Shown here piece after piece: positions 1 to 7,369 of a stretch of DNA of 64,000 nt. The position numbers and the translations under genes were made by a program. The notes beneath the pieces were generated by a model. It was given only the letters and a program-made list of their open reading frames with translations. It searched no databases and was not told the DNA's origin. Each line of letters opens with the position of its first letter. Position 1 is the first letter of the stretch. The DNA lies in assembly GCA_040755975.1 (NCBI GenBank), contig JBFLZY010000002.1, positions 1-64,000 on the forward strand, in the 5' to 3' direction. This stretch comes from JAIMBK01 sp040755975. GTDB lineage: Bacteria; Bacillota; Desulfotomaculia; Desulfotomaculales; Nap2-2B.

Positions 1-211
1 CTTTAGGCTGGATTTTAATCCAGCCGGAGCCGGGCGGAAAGGGCGGAGCCCGTCTTTTAAAGGCTGCGAACATTTGTGCCATCACGAAAAAAATTTAATT
101 TGCCTATTGACATAGAAGGTCTTTCTTGTCTTGACTAACCTTTGGTGACGACCTGGCATCTTTAAGTACAATCGGAAGGCGGGTTGTGAAAAGTCCGGGG
201 GGACATAGAAA

Positions 212-240
212 TTCACAAAATAATTTCGGCATGGTATAAT
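212..240 (+). promoter_or_regulatory. Putative sigma-A promoter
   Basis: TTCACA (212-217) and a perfect TATAAT (235-240) are separated by 17 bases. The promoter would leave a leader of about 185 bases before the cNMP-binding protein gene. The first 211 bases hold no gene I can recognise. Confidence 0.5.
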
Positions 241-368
241 AAACCGAAAGAAGGATATACCGGCTCTTGCCTGGCAGCAAAATATCCGCCGGAAGAAAAG
301 GTTGTGGAGGGTGCGGGCCGGGGTCCCTTCCCGTTACCTGTCTCTCGATTCTCGCTTTTATTGCAGAA

Positions 369-392
369 GGAAAATTCGCCGCCGCCGGTGAA
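369..392 (+). repeat. Dispersed short motif, copy 1
   Basis: GGAAAATT, eight variable bases, then CCGGTGAA. The same layout with identical spacing (GGAAAATT-N8-CCGGCGAA) occurs at 7221-7244. Its function is unknown to me; this copy lies 40 bases upstream of a start codon. Confidence 0.3.
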
Positions 393-433
393 TATAAAAG
401 CCAGTTCTAAATTTTCAAGAAGGAGCGGCCCGG

Positions 434-1816
434 ATGATTGATGTGGCTAATCTGGCGAAAGCCGGTTTTTTGCGCAAATACGCCGCCGGTGAAGTAGTTT
501 GCCGGGAGGGGGAGCCCGGCGCGGAAATGTACGTGATTTTGCAGGGCAGGGTGGAAATCACCGACGGAGGTGGGGAGCCGGCCGTTTTGGCTTCCGGTGA
601 TGTTTTCGGCGAGACGGCGCTCCTGGATAAATTGCCGCGCAGCCCTGCGGCCAGGGCGGCGGAGGATTCTGTTTTGCTGGTTTTGACGGAAGATAATTTC
701 AAAGATGTAATCAGTGCGGAACCCGCGCTGGCGCTGCGGATTATGAAAAAAATGGGCGCGGAAATTCGCCGGCTGAAGGAGGAATTAAAAAGTCCTCCCG
801 CCGAAGCCGGGGTCGCTGCCGGAGCTGTTGGTCCGCCGGCCGTTCAGAATGACGAGCAGGAATCCGGTTCGGACAACGCGGGTCAGGTGGATAAGGCGGC
901 CGCCTCTGCCGGCGCCGCCGCCCGGCAAGCCGGTTCGGAAGGCACGGGTAAAGAGGGTAAGGAGAGTAGGATAGAAAAAACGGGCGGGATAAGCGGGGCA
1001 GGAAGTGAGGCGGGCATTTCGGATAAATTCCTTGCTGAATTTCTTCTCCCACCTGTTTCGGGTTCTAAAGGGACCGCTTCCGGGGAAGGCCAGCCGGCGC
1101 CTGTGCCGCCGTCCGCGCCCGAAGCTGCGCCGGCCGAACCGGGCAGGATTTTATACAGCAAAAAAATTGCCTGCCCGGTCTGCCAGCTTACCTTTTCAAC
1201 GGCGGCGTTTCTGGCGCATAAATTGAAGCTCGTTCGCCAGGACGCGGAGCTGCGCAATCATTACGCTAATTTTGAGCCGCTGTTATACAGCGTGTGGATC
1301 TGTCCGCATTGTTATTACGCCGGTTTGCCCGAATCCTTTGGCCAGCTTACCCTGCGCCAAAAAGCGACTTTGAAAGAAAATGCGCCCGCCCGCCGCCGGA
1401 AATTTGGCGAACTGGGCAAAGAGGGGGAAAGGGCAAGGGCGATTAAGGGCTGCCTGCTCATCCTGGACAACCTTGCGCAGATAAACGCCAACCCCGCCCA
1501 AATGGCCAGGATTTGGCTGCGGCTGGCCTGGCTGAATGACGATGCCGGCGACCCGGATAAGGCCGCCCGGGCACGGAAGAACGCCCTCGAGCTGTTTGAG
1601 CGGGCTTACTTCGCCTCTACGAAAACCCTGACCCCCGAACAGGAGCAGCAGATTGCCTATTTGATCGGAGAATTGCATTCCCGGCTGGGGAACCGGGAAG
1701 AAGGGGTGCGTTTTCTGCGGCGCGCCGTTATGCAAAAGGGAGGAAACCCCCAGTTCACCCGCCAGGTGCAGGACCGGATTTACGAGCTTAAGAATATGCC
1801 CGGAAGGAAAAAATAA
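434..1816 (+). CDS. Cyclic-nucleotide-binding domain protein with C-terminal DUF2225
   Basis: The protein has 460 residues. Residues 1-115 form a Crp-type cNMP-binding domain with a phosphate-binding-cassette-like FGETALL and RSPAARA. Residues about 120-235 are a low-complexity Ala/Gly/Pro/Glu linker. Residues about 240-450 match DUF2225, with two zinc-ribbon-like pairs (CPVC and CPHC) followed by a helical, TPR-like tail. There is no DNA-binding helix-turn-helix, so this is probably not a Crp-type transcription factor; the sensor domain more likely controls the DUF2225 part. An AAGGAG lies just before the ATG. The ligand is unknown. The linker is one of several low-complexity inserts in this window. 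Confidence 0.85.
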   Translation: MIDVANLAKAGFLRKYAAGEVVCREGEPGAEMYVILQGRVEITDGGGEPAVLASGDVFGETALLDKLPRSPAARAAEDSVLLVLTEDNFKDVISAEPALALRIMKKMGAEIRRLKEELKSPPAEAGVAAGAVGPPAVQNDEQESGSDNAGQVDKAAASAGAAARQAGSEGTGKEGKESRIEKTGGISGAGSEAGISDKFLAEFLLPPVSGSKGTASGEGQPAPVPPSAPEAAPAEPGRILYSKKIACPVCQLTFSTAAFLAHKLKLVRQDAELRNHYANFEPLLYSVWICPHCYYAGLPESFGQLTLRQKATLKENAPARRRKFGELGKEGERARAIKGCLLILDNLAQINANPAQMARIWLRLAWLNDDAGDPDKAARARKNALELFERAYFASTKTLTPEQEQQIAYLIGELHSRLGNREEGVRFLRRAVMQKGGNPQFTRQVQDRIYELKNMPGRKK

Positions 1817-1847
1817 GGGGCAGGCAAAAAGGGGGAGCCGGCTAAAT

Positions 1848-2165
1848 TCAATTTGAGTGAAAAAGGGCCGCTTGCGCTTTTTGATCCAGCCGGGCCACGT
1901 AGGCTAAAACGCAGGCCACCGCCTGGTACAGTTCGGGCGGAATTTCCACCTGGGCGCCCAGCTTGACCAGGGCGTCCGCCAGGGCCTCGTCTTCGTACAC
2001 CGGGATGTTGTGTTCCCGGGCGATTTCTTTTATTTTTTTGGCCAGGTCGCCGCGTCCCGCGGCCACCACCACCGGGGCGCTGTGCTCCTCCGGGTTGTAG
2101 CGCAGGGCGGCGGCAATTTCGCGCCGTTGTTCCGGCACCTCTAAAAACCTCCCCGATTCAAACAT
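1848..2165 (-). CDS. FlhB-like cytoplasmic-domain protein (YlqH type)
   Basis: The protein has 105 residues and matches only the C-terminal cytoplasmic domain of FlhB/EscU export proteins. There is no membrane part. The usual NPTH self-cleavage motif is replaced by NPEE, so the autocleavage seen in full FlhB is unlikely. It overlaps the upstream FliK-like gene by 8 bases, so the two are translationally coupled. Stand-alone FlhB-like proteins of this kind are common in Firmicutes; their role in flagellar export is poorly defined. The family call is firm, the function is not. Confidence 0.85.
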   Translation of the reverse strand: MFESGRFLEVPEQRREIAAALRYNPEEHSAPVVVAAGRGDLAKKIKEIAREHNIPVYEDEALADALVKLGAQVEIPPELYQAVACVLAYVARLDQKAQAALFHSN

Positions 2166-2865
2166 ATAAATCGAAGCCCCGATCCTGGGTTATCCGGCGG
2201 GGGTGGGCGGAGGCGCTGTCCGTTTGCACCTCTTCGGGCAGGCGCCGGATATTCATAATCACGTTTGCGTAGCCCGCGCCGGAGAGTTCGCCTTCCAATT
2301 CCGGAAAACCTTTTTCCAGGTATTCTTTGACCGCGTCTGTTTGCGTCAACCAGCTTAGCTGCAGATTCTCCCGCTGATGAAGGAAAAAAAGACGCAGCAT
2401 TCCCAGGTTGGCGGTTTTCAAAACAAGCAGCAGGGTGAACCCTTCTTTTTCTTCTGCATCGCTTTTGTCCCGGTTGCCCAGAACCAGATAAAAGCTGGCT
2501 TCCTGGAAATGCGGGCTCTTCAGCGGCAAGGGTAGAAGGAGTGCAGTATCCTGGAGGCCGGAAGGCAGGCCGGTGGAAGGGGGGCCGCCGCCTTCCGGCC
2601 TGGCGAAACCAGCTTCCCGGGCCGGGCTTGCCTCGTGTGCCTGCCGGGAGCCGGCAGCGGAGCCGGCGGCCTTTTTGAGAAGAATCCTGGCTGCCAGTTC
2701 GTCTTCTCCTTTCGCGTTGTTTTTAAGGAGAAGCACGGCAGGCGCCGGTGGGGCTGGTTCCACGGGTTTTGCCGGCCCCGCCGGCCCCTTTGGTTCCGCT
2801 GGGGCGGGGAAGACGTCCAGCAGTTTGAAAAGGATGGGAAGAATATTGGAAAACACCGGCATCAC
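2158..2865 (-). CDS. FliK-like (hook-length control C-terminal domain) protein
   Basis: The protein has 235 residues. The N-terminal 100 residues are rich in Pro, Ala and Gly. Residues about 130-225 resemble the C-terminal flg_hook domain of FliK: a 'LGMLRLFFL' strand, then a helical 'LEKGFPELEGELSGAGY' segment. It pairs with the FlhB-like gene just downstream, and FliK/FlhB is a known functional couple in substrate switching of the flagellar export gate. This pairing supports the call, because similarity of the single domain is weak by eye. The start is GTG at 2865 or ATG at 2862; the latter has AGG a few bases upstream. Confidence 0.6.
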   Translation of the reverse strand: MMPVFSNILPILFKLLDVFPAPAEPKGPAGPAKPVEPAPPAPAVLLLKNNAKGEDELAARILLKKAAGSAAGSRQAHEASPAREAGFARPEGGGPPSTGLPSGLQDTALLLPLPLKSPHFQEASFYLVLGNRDKSDAEEKEGFTLLLVLKTANLGMLRLFFLHQRENLQLSWLTQTDAVKEYLEKGFPELEGELSGAGYANVIMNIRRLPEEVQTDSASAHPRRITQDRGFDLYV

Positions 2866-2920
2866 GCCTTTTAAAACCAGAATGGAAAATATAACCCAAC
2901 AATATTGATCGGCTGAAAAC

Positions 2921-3346
2921 CTATTCGGTACTGAGTAAGTCTTTCAAAAAAGCCCTGAAGATGGGCTGGCAGTCGAAATATTCGCGCCAGGTATCCTCCA
3001 GAAAAGTAAACCTGGCCGGTTCGTTTTTACTCCAAAGCAATTTCCCGCGGGTGGCGTGGTAGCGTAGGGCAACGGGAGCCCGGTTCAACGTTAGCACGTC
3101 CACCGGCATGCTGATCAGGCGCTCCAGGGTCATGGTCAACTCTGCTTCGTATTCCCAATATTTTTCAGGCGGCACGGTTTCATTTAAATAGATGGCAATG
3201 TCCACGTCGCCGCAGGGAATGGGCAGCGGAAAGGCGCCGTGCAGGTAAGCAAAGATAATTTCTTTGCGCCGGGAGAGTTCCTTTTTGAGGATCTCTTTAA
3301 TTCTCTTTTTTTCCGTATTTGTTAGAATATACTTTTGGTTTTTCAT
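2921..3346 (-). CDS. MNT-type nucleotidyltransferase (MntA-like antitoxin family)
   Basis: The protein has 141 residues. A nucleotidyltransferase core begins near residue 30 with 'YLHGAFPLPIPCGDVDIAIY'. The DxD metal-binding pair (GDVDIA) is present, but the normal Gly-Ser of the GS...DxD motif reads Gly-Ala. Members of this family usually neutralise an adjacent HEPN (HepT) RNase by adding AMP to it. No full HEPN gene is present here; only an overlapping 62-codon frame lies upstream. It may be an orphan antitoxin or a housekeeping-like nucleotidyltransferase. Confidence 0.75.
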   Translation of the reverse strand: MKNQKYILTNTEKKRIKEILKKELSRRKEIIFAYLHGAFPLPIPCGDVDIAIYLNETVPPEKYWEYEAELTMTLERLISMPVDVLTLNRAPVALRYHATRGKLLWSKNEPARFTFLEDTWREYFDCQPIFRAFLKDLLSTE

Positions 3347-3485
3347 TTTTTTGTTCCTCTTCCTGTTCCTGAACTGTTTTCAGGAACGATTTAATCTCGT
3401 TTACGTACCTGATTAAGTCGGCTGTATCGTTTTCGACCCTACGCAGATGTCGCTCGCCTGGACAAATTCCAGCCCTCATTTTCAT
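3297..3485 (-). CDS. Small hypothetical ORF upstream of the nucleotidyltransferase, possibly a remnant
   Basis: This frame has 62 codons and its 3' end overlaps the nucleotidyltransferase start by 50 bases. The middle is helical and charged, and the end is Lys/Glu/Gln-rich. I cannot assign it to a family. Its position fits a HEPN-toxin remnant, but no RNase motif (RxxxxH) is visible. Its 5' part also overlaps a dispersed repeat segment (near 3440). It may be non-coding. Confidence 0.2.
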   Translation of the reverse strand: MKMRAGICPGERHLRRVENDTADLIRYVNEIKSFLKTVQEQEEEQKNEKPKVYSNKYGKKEN

Positions 3486-3563
3486 ACTTTATGGAGAGGA
3501 CGGCATTCCTCATGAGCAACTCCCCCGTTTTTGGTTCGGGACAATCCGGTTCCAGTTGTTCTG

Positions 3564-4421
3564 CTAATTTGCGTTTAGCTTTTGCCATATCCTACCGGGC
3601 AAAACTTCTCTCAGCAGCACCTCGCCGTAGCGGGTTTTGCCGGCAAAAGGAGTGGGCGGCCAGTCGCGCGGGTCGGGACGGGGGTGATGCGCCTGGTGAA
3701 TGACCATCCCGGTGGTCAACCAGAGCCTGACCAGCTCGTCTTCTCCCTTGTTGACCAGTGCTTCCCTTAGCTCCAGGGCGCGGCGGGCGGCCGGGGAGCA
3801 GATAAAAGTCTGGCAAACGAAGGGGCGGGCGCTGTAGACGCGGCAGAGCTTTGTCCGGCGGTCGAGGAAAATGCACCGGCCGTCCTCGTTTCGTTTTAAA
3901 ACGATGTCCACCACCGGTCCCTGCACCGTTACGGTGGTGTAGCGGTCAAAAAAGGCGTCCCAGCTTTCCGGGCATTTTTCGCCAATCTCTCGAGCGGGCT
4001 CTCGACCGCCTTCTCCCCCAGTTTTTATCCCGGCTTCCCTTCCGCTCCTTTCCGCCTTTCCTCCCCCGGGCTTTCCTCCGGTTCCTCCCCCGGTCCATGC
4101 CCATTTCCCTGCTCCCCTCCCGGCCTCTTTTCCTGTTCCTTTTACACTCTTTCCTTCAGTTGCTTTTTCCAGCGCCTCCCGCAAGCGCAGACAGTCGACT
4201 ATGGTCAGGGGGGCCCTTTCGGCGCAGCAGCGGTCGCACCCCGCGCAATCCTGCGTCCCGCGCCGGCGGTTGCGCCTTAAGGGCAGGCGGGCAATGGCCG
4301 CGTTGAGTGCGTCCAGGTAATCCTGAACGGTTGCGCCGGGGTCGCGAATGACCAGGTCGTAGCCCGGGACGCCGCGGAAGTTGCGCGTCAAAACAAACAC
4401 TTTTTGCTCCAGGTTGCTCAA
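3564..4421 (-). CDS. YkgJ-type CxxCxxCC cysteine-cluster protein
   Basis: Two halves of a cysteine-cluster domain are visible: CAGCDRCC and, after a long insert, 'CIFLDRRTKLC' followed by FVCQTFIC. The family is thought to bind zinc or iron; its role is unknown. Between the halves lies a low-complexity stretch of about 60 residues rich in Gly, Lys, Arg and Glu that is not typical of the family. The start is uncertain. The open frame reaches back to 4595 inside the neighbouring hydrolase gene. A GGAGG near 4440 has only non-AUG codons at usable spacing, and TTG at 4421 is the first conventional start after it. Confidence 0.7.
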   Translation of the reverse strand: MSNLEQKVFVLTRNFRGVPGYDLVIRDPGATVQDYLDALNAAIARLPLRRNRRRGTQDCAGCDRCCAERAPLTIVDCLRLREALEKATEGKSVKGTGKEAGRGAGKWAWTGGGTGGKPGGGKAERSGREAGIKTGGEGGREPAREIGEKCPESWDAFFDRYTTVTVQGPVVDIVLKRNEDGRCIFLDRRTKLCRVYSARPFVCQTFICSPAARRALELREALVNKGEDELVRLWLTTGMVIHQAHHPRPDPRDWPPTPFAGKTRYGEVLLREVLPGRIWQKLNAN

Positions 4422-4467
4422 GCTGCCTATTTCAATAACCTCCTGGAATGAAACATGAAGTGCAGTT

Positions 4468-5208
4468 TTAAACGAAAAACATCTTGATCGCCTGGAAGTT
4501 GCGCGCCACCCTGTCCCGGCCCTCGACAATACTTCCGTATCCGGTATAGTGGCCGGGCAGAAGATATTCGGCGTCCAATCCGGCCAGTTTTTCAATGCTC
4601 TCCTGCAACTGGCTTAAACTCCCGCCGGGCAGGTCGGTTCTGCCCACACTGCCGTAAAAAACCACGTCGCCCGTTACCAAAACTTTTCTCTCCGGCCAGT
4701 AAAAGCACGCGCTGCCCGGGGAGTGGCCGGGAGTGATCAGCACCTGCAGCGTGATTTTGCCCAGGTTTAGATTTCCTTCCCCCAGCAAAAAGAAAGGTTC
4801 AATTTTTTCCAGGGACAGGCCCCACGCGCCGGAAAATTTTTCCCCAATCGTGCGCATGAAGGCATACTCTTCCCTGGAAAAAGCAATGAAGGGGGGCTTT
4901 GTTTTGCCGGCATTTTGGGTTAAAATTTCGCCGGCGGCGCAGTGGTCCGGGTGCGCGTGGGTGTTTAAGACAAGGCCGATGTCTTTAGGGTCAAAACCCT
5001 CCGCCTTCATTGCCGCCGTCAGTTGCTTGAAGCACGGTTCCCGGAACTCGTTGACGATGTGGCCGGGGTCGATGATGACGTGCGGACGGTCTCCCTCCAA
5101 AACGCCGGCGAAAAGATAAGAGTTGCAGTTGTTTCCCCGGCCCTGCCAGAAAAAGCCGTAAAGATTTTCCGTTATCTTAAGCGTTTCATAATACCCGAAG
5201 TAAGCCAT
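4468..5208 (-). CDS. Metallo-beta-lactamase-fold hydrolase (glyoxalase II-like)
   Basis: The protein has 246 residues from the ATG at 5208, which is preceded by GGGAGG. The HxHxDH zinc motif (HAHPDHCAAGE) lies near residue 95. 'TPGHSPGSACFYW', 'TGDVVF' and 'LLPGH' supply the remaining metal ligands. These are features of glyoxalase II or related thioester or polyketide hydrolases. The substrate cannot be predicted. A longer frame begins at 5271 but has no ribosome binding site. Confidence 0.85.
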   Translation of the reverse strand: MAYFGYYETLKITENLYGFFWQGRGNNCNSYLFAGVLEGDRPHVIIDPGHIVNEFREPCFKQLTAAMKAEGFDPKDIGLVLNTHAHPDHCAAGEILTQNAGKTKPPFIAFSREEYAFMRTIGEKFSGAWGLSLEKIEPFFLLGEGNLNLGKITLQVLITPGHSPGSACFYWPERKVLVTGDVVFYGSVGRTDLPGGSLSQLQESIEKLAGLDAEYLLPGHYTGYGSIVEGRDRVARNFQAIKMFFV

Positions 5209-5297
5209 TTTTTCCTCCCGCGTCCTTTCTTTTTCCAAGATTATATTATAAAATAAATTGAGAATCCACAAGGTTTTTGAAGAGGAGGGCAGCGGTA

Positions 5298-5846
5298 GTG
5301 AGCAGGATTAAGAGCGCCTGGGAAATAGCCCTGGAAAGGGCCGGCGCCATGGAGGTGCCCCCGGAAGAACTGCAAAAACAGCGGGAGGAAAAATGCCGGC
5401 TGGCCGGCGCAGCCATCGCGGACAAATTTTTGGGCATCTTCGATTTGAAGCAGCTGCAGGATGATCTCGAAAAGCAGCCCGGCGAAGACAAAGGGCTGGT
5501 CGCAAAGGCGGTGGTGCGCAGGCTGGTGAGTGCGCTGGAGCTGGGGGATTATGAAAAGATGGAAAAAATTATGGCGGGCATCGCTCTGGTCGGCGACAAC
5601 CAAAAAAGCAACGAAACAAAGGCAAAGCTGTACCTGCTGTACGATAGTTACCGGGATGTGCTGAGGAAAAAGGAACAGGAAATCGATGCCGCCGGCAGAA
5701 AAATCCTGGGGCGCCTGGGAATTTCCGGCGAGGCCGTGCAAATGATCAATGCAGATATCAACAAAGAATGGGCAAAAGCCTTGCAAGCAGCAAGCAGGCC
5801 TTACGAAAAGGAATTTGCGCTGTATAAAGAAGAGCTGCTCCAGTGA
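5298..5846 (+). CDS. Conserved hypothetical helical protein
   Basis: The protein has 182 residues from GTG 5298, which has GAGGAGGG upstream; the frame itself opens at TTG 5277, inside the ribosome binding region. It begins 'SRIKSAWEIALERA' and is predicted to be largely helical and charged, without cysteines beyond one, without signal peptide or membrane segment. I do not recognise a functional family. It is followed by another unrecognised gene in the same direction. Confidence 0.7.
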   Translation: MSRIKSAWEIALERAGAMEVPPEELQKQREEKCRLAGAAIADKFLGIFDLKQLQDDLEKQPGEDKGLVAKAVVRRLVSALELGDYEKMEKIMAGIALVGDNQKSNETKAKLYLLYDSYRDVLRKKEQEIDAAGRKILGRLGISGEAVQMINADINKEWAKALQAASRPYEKEFALYKEELLQ

Positions 5847-5930
5847 AAACTTTGCTTTTTGATTTTTGCGTGTTTGCGTCCTTTGCGTCTTTGCGATGGA
5901 TCTGTTTTTGCGATAAGGAGGTAGTTGGTT

Positions 5931-6584
5931 TTGGCGGAAGTTCTCGGCAAGCTGGAGAAACCGGCGGCGGAAAAATTTAAAGGAGCGCGCAAACTCTACC
6001 TTGTTCCGTTGATCTTTGCCGGCAGGGACGCTCCCCAGGATTACCTGGAAAAAGCCGAATTATTCTGGAAGCAGGTGGAAGAGCAGTTAGACAGCCTGGA
6101 GCGGAAGATCGGCAAAGTAAAGAAGGTTTACCACGAGTCGGTTTCCCTGGGCGGCGAGCAGGGCCTGGCGATGATTGAGCGGCTGAACGAAAAAGGATTC
6201 CCGCTAATCAAGAGAAAGTGCGCGCAGGGGGCGGAACTGGAGGCGACGGAAGATATGGATTTATTTGCCCAGAGCCTGGACTGGGGCAATTGCCTGCGGG
6301 TGGTGATGAGCGCAAACGTTTTTCAAAAGATTTCCGAATTTTACCGGGAAGCGACGGAGAAAAGGTTTGCCTACATTGCCCGGCGGATCGACGAAACGCT
6401 TGCCGAAGGGGAAGCGGGAGTGTTAGTGATCAGCGAAGGACATTCCGTGCAGTTCCCGCCGACCATTCAGGTCTTTTACGTCTCGCCGCCGGCCTTGGAC
6501 GAGATCCACCGGTGGTTTAGGGAAAAGGCGGAGAAAAGCGGGCCTCCGGAAGTGACCCGGGAAACGGGCGAAGAGGCTGATTAA
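5931..6584 (+). CDS. Conserved hypothetical protein
   Basis: The protein has 217 residues. TTG at 5931 is chosen because AAGGAGG (5915-5921) sits 9 bases upstream; TTG at 5925 is too close. The sequence is soluble and mixed alpha/beta. It contains 'KLYLVPLIFAGRDAPQDYLE', a coiled-coil-like segment at about 40-70, and 'GVLVISEGHSVQFPPTIQVF' near the C-terminus. I cannot name a function. It probably forms an operon with the gene at 5298. Confidence 0.7.
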   Translation: MAEVLGKLEKPAAEKFKGARKLYLVPLIFAGRDAPQDYLEKAELFWKQVEEQLDSLERKIGKVKKVYHESVSLGGEQGLAMIERLNEKGFPLIKRKCAQGAELEATEDMDLFAQSLDWGNCLRVVMSANVFQKISEFYREATEKRFAYIARRIDETLAEGEAGVLVISEGHSVQFPPTIQVFYVSPPALDEIHRWFREKAEKSGPPEVTRETGEEAD

Positions 6585-6605
6585 AAATTTATCGCTTGAA
6601 AACCA

Positions 6606-6634
6606 TTGACCTGGGGAGATTTTTTATGTATAAT
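6606..6634 (+). promoter_or_regulatory. Promoter of tRNA-Asn
   Basis: TTGACC (6606-6611) and TATAAT (6629-6634) are separated by 17 bases. The predicted transcript would start a few bases before the tRNA at 6649. Confidence 0.8.
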
Positions 6635-6648
6635 ATCTCTTGCGGTGT

Positions 6649-6723
6649 TCCTCGATAGCTCAACGGTAGAGCACCCGGCTGTTAACCGGGGGGTTGCAGG
6701 TTCGAATCCTGCTCGGGGAGCCA
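6649..6723 (+). tRNA. tRNA-Asn (anticodon GTT)
   Basis: A full cloverleaf is present: acceptor TCCTCGA/TCGGGGA, D-stem GCTC/GAGC, anticodon loop with GTT, T-stem GCAGG/CCTGC. The CCA end is encoded in the gene. Confidence 0.97.
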
Positions 6724-6766
6724 TTTTTGGGCCTATAGCTCAACGGTAGAGCAGCGGACTCATAAT
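6723..6766 (+). repeat. 44-bp direct repeat, left copy (5' half of a CAT tRNA; attL-like)
   Basis: This is identical to 11255-11298. It consists of five T residues plus the first 38 bases of the CAT-anticodon tRNA, and it breaks just after the anticodon. The sequence then diverges completely, so this is a truncated tRNA copy beside an intact tRNA-Asn. The likely reading is an attachment site of an integrated element whose recombinase crosses over at the anticodon loop. Confidence 0.8.
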
Positions 6767-6887
6767 TCTAACCCAGGATTTTGACAATAAATTCTGGATT
6801 TTCTAGGCCTGAGACGTTAATAAAAGTCTAAGTTTTTGATGATGTCCGCTGCCTTGAATTGAGCTTTTACATAATTTATAACAACGG

Positions 6888-6936
6888 ACTACCCCCTTAT
6901 AACTTACAGAATATGGAATAAGGGGGTAGTTTTTTT
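6888..6936 (+). terminator. Rho-independent terminator
   Basis: A perfect 13-bp stem (6888-6900 with 6918-6930) has a 17-base loop and is followed directly by a T run. It would stop transcripts coming from tRNA-Asn. The T run overlaps the first TTG codon of the recombinase remnant. Confidence 0.8.
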
Positions 6937-7198
6937 GCGTATCAAAAACAGGTTGCCTGCTGTCGAAATTAGTGCTGACTGACAAGAAACACTCAACGAT
7001 TTTCTGCTCCAAAAGAAAAGGGACAATTGCCGGGAACGTACACTTTATGATTACCGAAGGCGTGTAGGCAGGTTCTTTCGAACGTATCCAAACGCCTGGC
7101 AAAGTGAGCAGTCCTTGCGAAAATGTATGTCTGAGCATTTTATCGGCCTGACCGAAAAGTCGCCGGGAACGTACAATATTGTTCTCCTGAAACATTAG
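6935..7198 (+). pseudogene. Tyrosine recombinase (integrase) remnant, core-binding domain only
   Basis: The frame from TTG 6935 has a TGA at 6980-6982. It then reads through a segment typical of the N-terminal SAM-like core-binding domain of tyrosine recombinases ('LNDFLLQKKRDNCRERTLY' then 'DYRRRVGRFFRTYP'), up to TAG at 7196. A few further degraded integrase-like residues may follow to about 7350 in another register. The catalytic domain with its Arg-His-Arg-Tyr residues is missing. Its place next to the truncated tRNA copy is where an element's integrase is expected. Confidence 0.7.
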
Positions 7199-7220
7199 CA
7201 AAAAATAAAATCTCCCGGCA

Positions 7221-7244
7221 GGAAAATTGTAGCGTCCCGGCGAA
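7221..7244 (+). repeat. Dispersed short motif, copy 2
   Basis: GGAAAATT-N8-CCGGCGAA, the same layout as 369-392. It lies in the non-coding stretch between the recombinase remnant and the FIST gene. Confidence 0.3.
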
Positions 7245-7369
7245 ATCATGGGGCAGAATGCGAATATAGTCATATTTTTTATGTTCCCAGGGAAGCCGCT
7301 ACTCCAGGCGGGAATTCCCTGGCGGTTGATAAATAAGCGTGCCTGGGGCAGGCTAGGGGGCTAAAGATA

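Noticed and set aside
6803..7273. A 156-codon minus-strand frame beside the tRNA-Asn
   Set aside because: The opposite strand carries recombinase similarity and a terminator; this frame has no recognisable features.
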